Assembly: GCF_002943525.1 (NCBI RefSeq)
Contig: NZ_CP025394.1
Location: 5,952,001 to 6,016,000, forward strand
Direction: 5' to 3'
Origin: Kitasatospora sp. MMS16-BH015
Lineage (GTDB): Bacteria > Actinomycetota > Actinomycetes > Streptomycetales > Streptomycetaceae
Length of the DNA: 64,000 bases
Positions 60,271 to 64,000 of this stretch are shown here, one piece after another. Every line of letters begins with the position of its first letter. Position 1 is the stretch's first letter. Position numbers and translations under genes: made by a program. Under the pieces are notes generated by a model. That model saw only the letters and a list, made by a program, of their open reading frames with translations, made no database searches and was not told the DNA's origin.

Positions 60271-61474
60271 TGACGCTCTCGGCAAGGCTGCGCCAGATTT
60301 CGATGGCCGTGTTCACATCGGCGCCCTCCACCTGGGCCTGGGCGGCGAGCTGCTCCAGCGCGGAGACGCCCTCTTCGTGGTCGCCGGTGAGGATGCGGAG
60401 CTGGCCGCGGACCATGCGGAGGGTCAGGACGTCCTGGTGGGCGAGGAGCAGGGCCTCGTCGTCGAGCAGGCCGCAGAGCTCGGCGGCTTCGGCCGTGCGG
60501 CCGCGGAGGACGGCGAGGCGGGCGCGGAGGAGGGTGTGTTCCTGGCGGTGGACTTGGGCGCCGATCAGGTCGACGGCGGGGGCGGCCTCGGTGAGGCAGC
60601 GTTCGGCGGTGTCGAGGCGGCGCGGGGACATCTGGAGGCTGAGTGAGGCGGCGGCCAGCCGGAGGCGGAGCCAGAGAAGGGGGTTCTCGCGGCTGCCGAG
60701 CAGGGCCAGGGCCCGGTCGAGCAGTGCGGCGGCGCCCGGCTGGTCGCCCTGTCTGAGCCGGACGTGGGCGCAGGTCCAGAGTGCCTCGGCGCGCGGGGCG
60801 GCGGCAGCCGTGCGGGTGGAGTGCTCCAACTCGTCGGCGTGCAGGCGGGCTTCGGCGAGCTTGCCGAGGGCCGTCTCGGTGGAGATGAGCACCATCAGGG
60901 CGCCGTCCCGCTCGGCGGGCGGCAGCTGGTGGGTGACGGCCAGGGCGAAGGCGGTGGCGGCGTGCTGGTGGGCCTCGGCGTGCTGGCCGAGGGCGCGGCG
61001 GCAGCGGGCCAGGTGCAGGTGGGAGTAGGCGGTGAGTTCGGGGGTGCCGGTCTGGGCGGCCAGGGCGGTGAGCTCGGTGAGGGTGGCCGCCTCGGCGGCG
61101 CGGTCGCCGGTGGCCTGCTGGAGTTCGGCCAGCATCCGCAGGGCCTGCCAGCGCAGGGCCGTGGCGCCGTCGGGGTGTTCGGTCAGGGCTTGTCGCAGGA
61201 TGGTGAGCGCGCGGGCGGGCTCCTCGGCGGCCGAGGCCACCGCGAGGCGCTGGGCCAGCGGGTCGGTCTGCGGGCTGCGCAGGGCGGAGAGCGGTACGTC
61301 GAGCCGCTCCGCCAGGTACTCGGCGGCCCGCAGCGTCGGCGGGCGGGCGCCGGATTCGAGCCGGGAGAGGTAGCCGGTGGACATCCCGGTGCCGGCCAGC
61401 TGCTGCTGGGAGAGCCCGAGACCGGTCCGGAGCGCACGCAGTCTGGTGCCGAACTCCGGCTGCTGAAGTGACAC
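60221..61474 (-). CDS. XRE-family helix-turn-helix regulator with TPR repeats
   Basis: A 417-residue protein. The N-terminal XRE domain (FGTRLRALRTGLGLSQQQLAGTGMSTGYLSRLESGARPPTLRAAEYLAERLDVPLSAL, about 8-64) is followed by a long TPR-type helical array, as in many Streptomyces sensory regulators. The signal is unknown. The GTG at 61474 follows GGGGGGAAGG and starts the conserved domain; the frame is open far upstream. The C-terminal tail TCTIRGAGNGAAHPAL is encoded by repeat R5. Confidence 0.85.
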   Translation of the reverse strand: MSLQQPEFGTRLRALRTGLGLSQQQLAGTGMSTGYLSRLESGARPPTLRAAEYLAERLDVPLSALRSPQTDPLAQRLAVASAAEEPARALTILRQALTEHPDGATALRWQALRMLAELQQATGDRAAEAATLTELTALAAQTGTPELTAYSHLHLARCRRALGQHAEAHQHAATAFALAVTHQLPPAERDGALMVLISTETALGKLAEARLHADELEHSTRTAAAAPRAEALWTCAHVRLRQGDQPGAAALLDRALALLGSRENPLLWLRLRLAAASLSLQMSPRRLDTAERCLTEAAPAVDLIGAQVHRQEHTLLRARLAVLRGRTAEAAELCGLLDDEALLLAHQDVLTLRMVRGQLRILTGDHEEGVSALEQLAAQAQVEGADVNTAIEIWRSLAESVTCTIRGAGNGAAHPAL

Positions 61475-61995
61475 GTGCCTTCCCCCCTGGACGCCAGCGA
61501 CCGGCGTCACCCTACCAACGCTGCCAAAGCTGGCAAGGCGCGCCGCGCCGGGGGCGGCCGGCCGGTGCCGGGTCAGGGCCAGTCGATGTCGAGGGCGGGA
61601 AAGGCGGCCAGCAGGGACAGGAAGAAGTGGTGCACCGAGGAGCCCTTCGGTCGGGCGGAGGGGGCCGGGGACTGTGATGGCCTGGAGTCCCCCTCCGACC
61701 GTAAGCCGTCGGGCGGACGGCTCGGCAAGAAATGACAACCTCATGACGTGAATCTGTCAGCCAGGTCACCGGAGGATTGACACGGTGTGGCGATCTCCAT
61801 CCTGACCTCGGCATTTGCCATCTGCCGGACTTGGCAACCGGCCCTGCGCCCCGCTGCCCCACCCGCCACCGTGATCGCCGTGGGCGGGGGCCCGGGAGCC
61901 CGTGCCGCCCGGGGTGGAGACCGCGCCTCGGGCGGCCGGATACCCTGGGGGCGACGACCGTACCCGTACCGAAGCCACAAGGGACCGCGACCGAC
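61475..61995. promoter_or_regulatory. Non-coding region before ffh
   Basis: A 521-base region between the divergent XRE/TPR gene and ffh. It holds TTGACA at about 61777 and is AT-richer near 61725-61830, so the ffh promoter probably lies here. I see no convincing -10 partner and no credible gene. Confidence 0.35.
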
Positions 61996-63561
61996 GTGTT
62001 CGACACTCTCTCCGATCGTCTGGCAGCGACGTTCAAGAACCTCCGGGGCAAGGGCCGCCTCAGCGAGGCGGACATCGACGCGACCTGCCGCGAGATCCGG
62101 ATCGCCCTGCTCGAGGCCGACGTCGCGCTGCCGGTGGTGCGGGCCTTCATCAAGCAGGTCAAGGACCGCGCCCTGACGGCCGAGGTGTCCGCCGCGCTGA
62201 ACCCGGCGCAGCAGATCATCAAGATCGTCAACGAGGAGCTCATCAACATCCTCGGTGGCGAGACCCGCCGGCTCCGGTACGCGAAGACCGGCCCGACGGT
62301 GATCATGCTCGCCGGTCTCCAGGGTGCCGGTAAGACCACCCTGGCGGGCAAGCTCGGCCACTGGCTGAAGAGCCAGAAGCACACCCCGCTGCTGGTCGCC
62401 TGCGACCTCCAGCGCCCGAACGCCGTCACCCAGCTCGGCGTGGTCGCCGAGCGCGCCGGCGTCGCCTTCTACGGCCCGGAGCCGGGCAACGGCGTCGGCG
62501 ACCCGGTCAAGGTGGCCCGCGACGCGATCGAGTACGCGAAGCAGAAGCAGCACGACGTCGTCATCGTCGACACCGCCGGCCGCCTCGGCATCGACGCCGA
62601 GCTGATGCAGCAGGCCGCGGACATCCGCGCCGCGGTCGACCCGGACGAGGTGCTCTTCGTCCTCGACGCGATGGTCGGCCAGGACGCGGTCACCACCGCG
62701 CAGGCCTTCCTCGAGGGCGTCGACTTCACCGGTGTGGTGCTCTCCAAGCTCGACGGCGACGCCCGCGGTGGCGCGGCGCTCTCGGTGGCGCACGTCACCG
62801 GCCGCCAGATCATGTTCGCCTCCAACGGCGAGAAGGTCGACGACTTCGACGCCTTCCACCCGGACCGGATGGCCTCGCGCATCCTCGGCATGGGCGACAT
62901 GCTCAGCCTGATCGAGAAGGCCGAGCAGACCTTCTCGCAGGCCGAGGCCGAGAAGATGGCCTCCAAGCTCCAGGGCGGTGGCAAGGACTTCACCCTGGAC
63001 GACTTCCTGTCGCAGCTGGAGCAGGTCCAGAAGATGGGCTCGATCTCCAAGCTGCTCGGCATGCTGCCGGGCATGGGCCAGATCCGGGACCAGATCAACA
63101 ACATCGACGACAAGGACGTCAACCGCGTCGGCGCGATCATCAAGTCGATGACCCCGGCCGAGCGGACCGACCCGAAGATCATCAACGGCTCGCGCCGGCT
63201 GCGCATCGCCAAGGGTTCGGGCGTCGGCGTCGGCGAGGTCAACAACCTGGTCGAGCGCTTCTTCGAGGCCCGCAAGATGATGTCCGCGATGGCCTCCGGC
63301 AAGGGCATCCCCGGTATGCCGGGCATCCCGGGCATGGGCGGTGGCGGCAAGAAGTCCGGCAAGAAGGCCCCGCAGGCCAAGGGCAAGCGCAAGTCGGGCA
63401 ACCCGCTCAAGCGCGCGCAGGAGGAGGCCGCGGCCGCCGAGCGCCGGGCGCTCGGCCCGGGTGCCGACGCCCAGGCCGCGCCGGGCGGCGCGTTCGGCCT
63501 CGGTGCGGGCAAGGGCCCGGCCGACTTCGAGCTGCCCAAGGAGTTCAAGGACCTGCTCTGA
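61996..63561 (+). CDS. ffh: Signal recognition particle protein Ffh
   Basis: A 521-residue SRP54 homologue. It has the N domain (FDTLSDRLAATFKNLRGKGRLSEADIDATCREIRIALLEADVALPVV), the G-1 loop GLQGAGKTT (107-115), DTAGRLGID, and LSKLDGDARGG. The methionine-rich M domain (KMGSISKLLGMLPGM..., RRLRIAKGSGVGVGEVNNLVERFFEARKMMSAM) binds SRP RNA and signal peptides. The C-terminal tail is G/K/A-rich. The GTG at 61996 opens the N domain. It partners FtsY encoded 9 kb away. A 19-bp hairpin follows. Confidence 0.97.
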   Translation: MFDTLSDRLAATFKNLRGKGRLSEADIDATCREIRIALLEADVALPVVRAFIKQVKDRALTAEVSAALNPAQQIIKIVNEELINILGGETRRLRYAKTGPTVIMLAGLQGAGKTTLAGKLGHWLKSQKHTPLLVACDLQRPNAVTQLGVVAERAGVAFYGPEPGNGVGDPVKVARDAIEYAKQKQHDVVIVDTAGRLGIDAELMQQAADIRAAVDPDEVLFVLDAMVGQDAVTTAQAFLEGVDFTGVVLSKLDGDARGGAALSVAHVTGRQIMFASNGEKVDDFDAFHPDRMASRILGMGDMLSLIEKAEQTFSQAEAEKMASKLQGGGKDFTLDDFLSQLEQVQKMGSISKLLGMLPGMGQIRDQINNIDDKDVNRVGAIIKSMTPAERTDPKIINGSRRLRIAKGSGVGVGEVNNLVERFFEARKMMSAMASGKGIPGMPGIPGMGGGGKKSGKKAPQAKGKRKSGNPLKRAQEEAAAAERRALGPGADAQAAPGGAFGLGAGKGPADFELPKEFKDLL

Positions 63562-63578
63562 CGGTCCCGGATCCGCGT

Positions 63579-63619
63579 GGCCGGTGGCCGCTCCCGTGCG
63601 ACGGGGGCGGCCACCGGCC
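63579..63619 (+). terminator. Terminator after ffh
   Basis: A 19-bp stem (63579-63597 and 63601-63619, one G-T pair) with a GCG loop lies 17 bases beyond ffh and is followed by GTTTCCC. Confidence 0.8.
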
Positions 63620-63664
63620 GTTTCCCGCTTCCGTCCGGGCCGCGGCGGCCGCGATGATGGTGGG

Positions 63665-64000
63665 GTGCGAGTGACGATCCGGGCGCCGAGGCCCGAGGAC
63701 AAGCAGCTCTACGCCGACGCGGTGATCCGCTCCGCCGAGCACATCGGGCGGTGGAACCCGGTCGAGCCGCACGGCCTGACCGACCTGTTGGCGCGTCAGG
63801 GGGCGGGCCTGCGGACCTTCCTGATCTTCGAGGCGGAGACCGGCGGGCTGGTCGGCAAGTGCAACGTGGCCAACATCGTGATGGGCCGGTTCTGCAACGG
63901 CGCGCTCGGCTACGACTCCTACCTGCCGTACGTGGGCAAGGGGCTGATGACCGAGGGCATGCGGCTGGTGCTGGACAGCTGCTTCGCCCGGCCGGAGGAC
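63665..64000 (+). CDS. GNAT-family acetyltransferase (partial, runs off window)
   Basis: The first 112 codons of a RimJ/RimL-type GNAT acetyltransferase. It has VTIRAPRPEDKQLYADAVIRSAEHIGRWNPVEPHGLTDLLARQ and FLIFEAETGGLVGKCNVANIVMGRFCNGALGYDSYLPYVGKGLMTEGMRLVL, where the last segment contains the acetyl-CoA-binding Y-V-G-K-G-L-M-T-E-G. Such enzymes acetylate ribosomal proteins or small amines. Translation may begin at the GTG at 63665 or at 63671. The 3' end is missing. Confidence 0.85.
   Translation, partial: MRVTIRAPRPEDKQLYADAVIRSAEHIGRWNPVEPHGLTDLLARQGAGLRTFLIFEAETGGLVGKCNVANIVMGRFCNGALGYDSYLPYVGKGLMTEGMRLVLDSCFARPED

Noticed and set aside
61468..61740. Short open frames in the ffh upstream region, including a minus-strand stretch ending FFLSLLAAFPALDIDWP
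   Set aside because: Neither has a ribosome site or family similarity; the hydrophobic minus-strand piece is too short and its frame gives only low-complexity sequence upstream.

Overview
This window is high-GC actinobacterial chromosome, almost certainly from the Streptomycetaceae (Streptomyces or Kitasatospora). The evidence is the very high third-position GC, the frequent GTG starts, two adjacent conservons (cvnABCD), HupS with its lysine-rich tail, NdgR beside leuCD, NsdA, and a gene order (gltX-tRNA-ndgR-leuCD-hupS ... gpsA-ddl-thiL-rpmB-recG-coaD-rpmF-rnc-mutM-smc-ftsY-nsdA-amtB-glnK-glnD-ffh) that I recall from the core chromosome of S. coelicolor. It is mainly core housekeeping sequence, not a mobile or secondary-metabolite island.

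Layout. Positions 1-1.9 kb hold a candidate leader-peptide attenuator and cimA (citramalate synthase). Positions 1.95-13.5 kb hold two tandem four-gene conservons on the minus strand: a membrane sensor-kinase-like CvnA, a roadblock protein CvnB, a DUF742 protein CvnC and a small GTPase CvnD. The two cvnD genes are identical over about 611 bp and the two cvnB genes over 300 bp, which suggests gene conversion. A small unrecognised gene with a repeated TANPRRT motif lies divergently upstream, across an intergenic region with an excellent Crp-type palindrome. Positions 14.3-17.4 kb hold an FAH-family gene, gltX and five tRNA genes (Gln, Glu, Glu, Glu, Gln). These are exactly the two tRNAs that a non-discriminating GluRS charges in this phylum. 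Positions 17.5-21.8 kb hold ndgR, divergent leuCD, a small unknown gene and hupS. Positions 22-28.6 kb hold a GntR/UTRA regulator, small unknown genes, cofC, an acyltransferase, gpsA, ddl, a DUF3515 protein and a one-domain Lrp-type protein.

Positions 28.7-36.3 kb hold thiL, pfkA, thiD, rpmB, a FakA-like protein and recG. Positions 36.5-46.3 kb hold an unknown gene, rsmD, coaD, a SepIVA-like coiled-coil protein, yceD-rpmF-rnc-mutM, a multi-spanning membrane protein, a TPM-like membrane protein, a truncated kinase-fold gene, acyP and a small coiled-coil protein. Positions 46.5-53.7 kb hold smc, an NCS1 permease, ftsY and a primase-polymerase-like protein. Positions 54-64 kb hold nsdA, the nitrogen operon amtB-glnK-glnD behind a GlnR box, an XRE/TPR regulator, ffh and the start of a GNAT acetyltransferase.

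The most unusual structural feature is a family of dispersed GC-rich REP/BIME-like elements (about 30930, 36400, 42220, 52930 and 60180). Three copies are about 150 bp composites with two different end types in inverted orientation. They sit at the 3' ends of genes, and in three cases (glnD, the XRE/TPR gene and the membrane protein at 42248) the element encodes the C-terminal tail and the stop codon. I found no CRISPR array, prophage, insertion sequence or rRNA operon.
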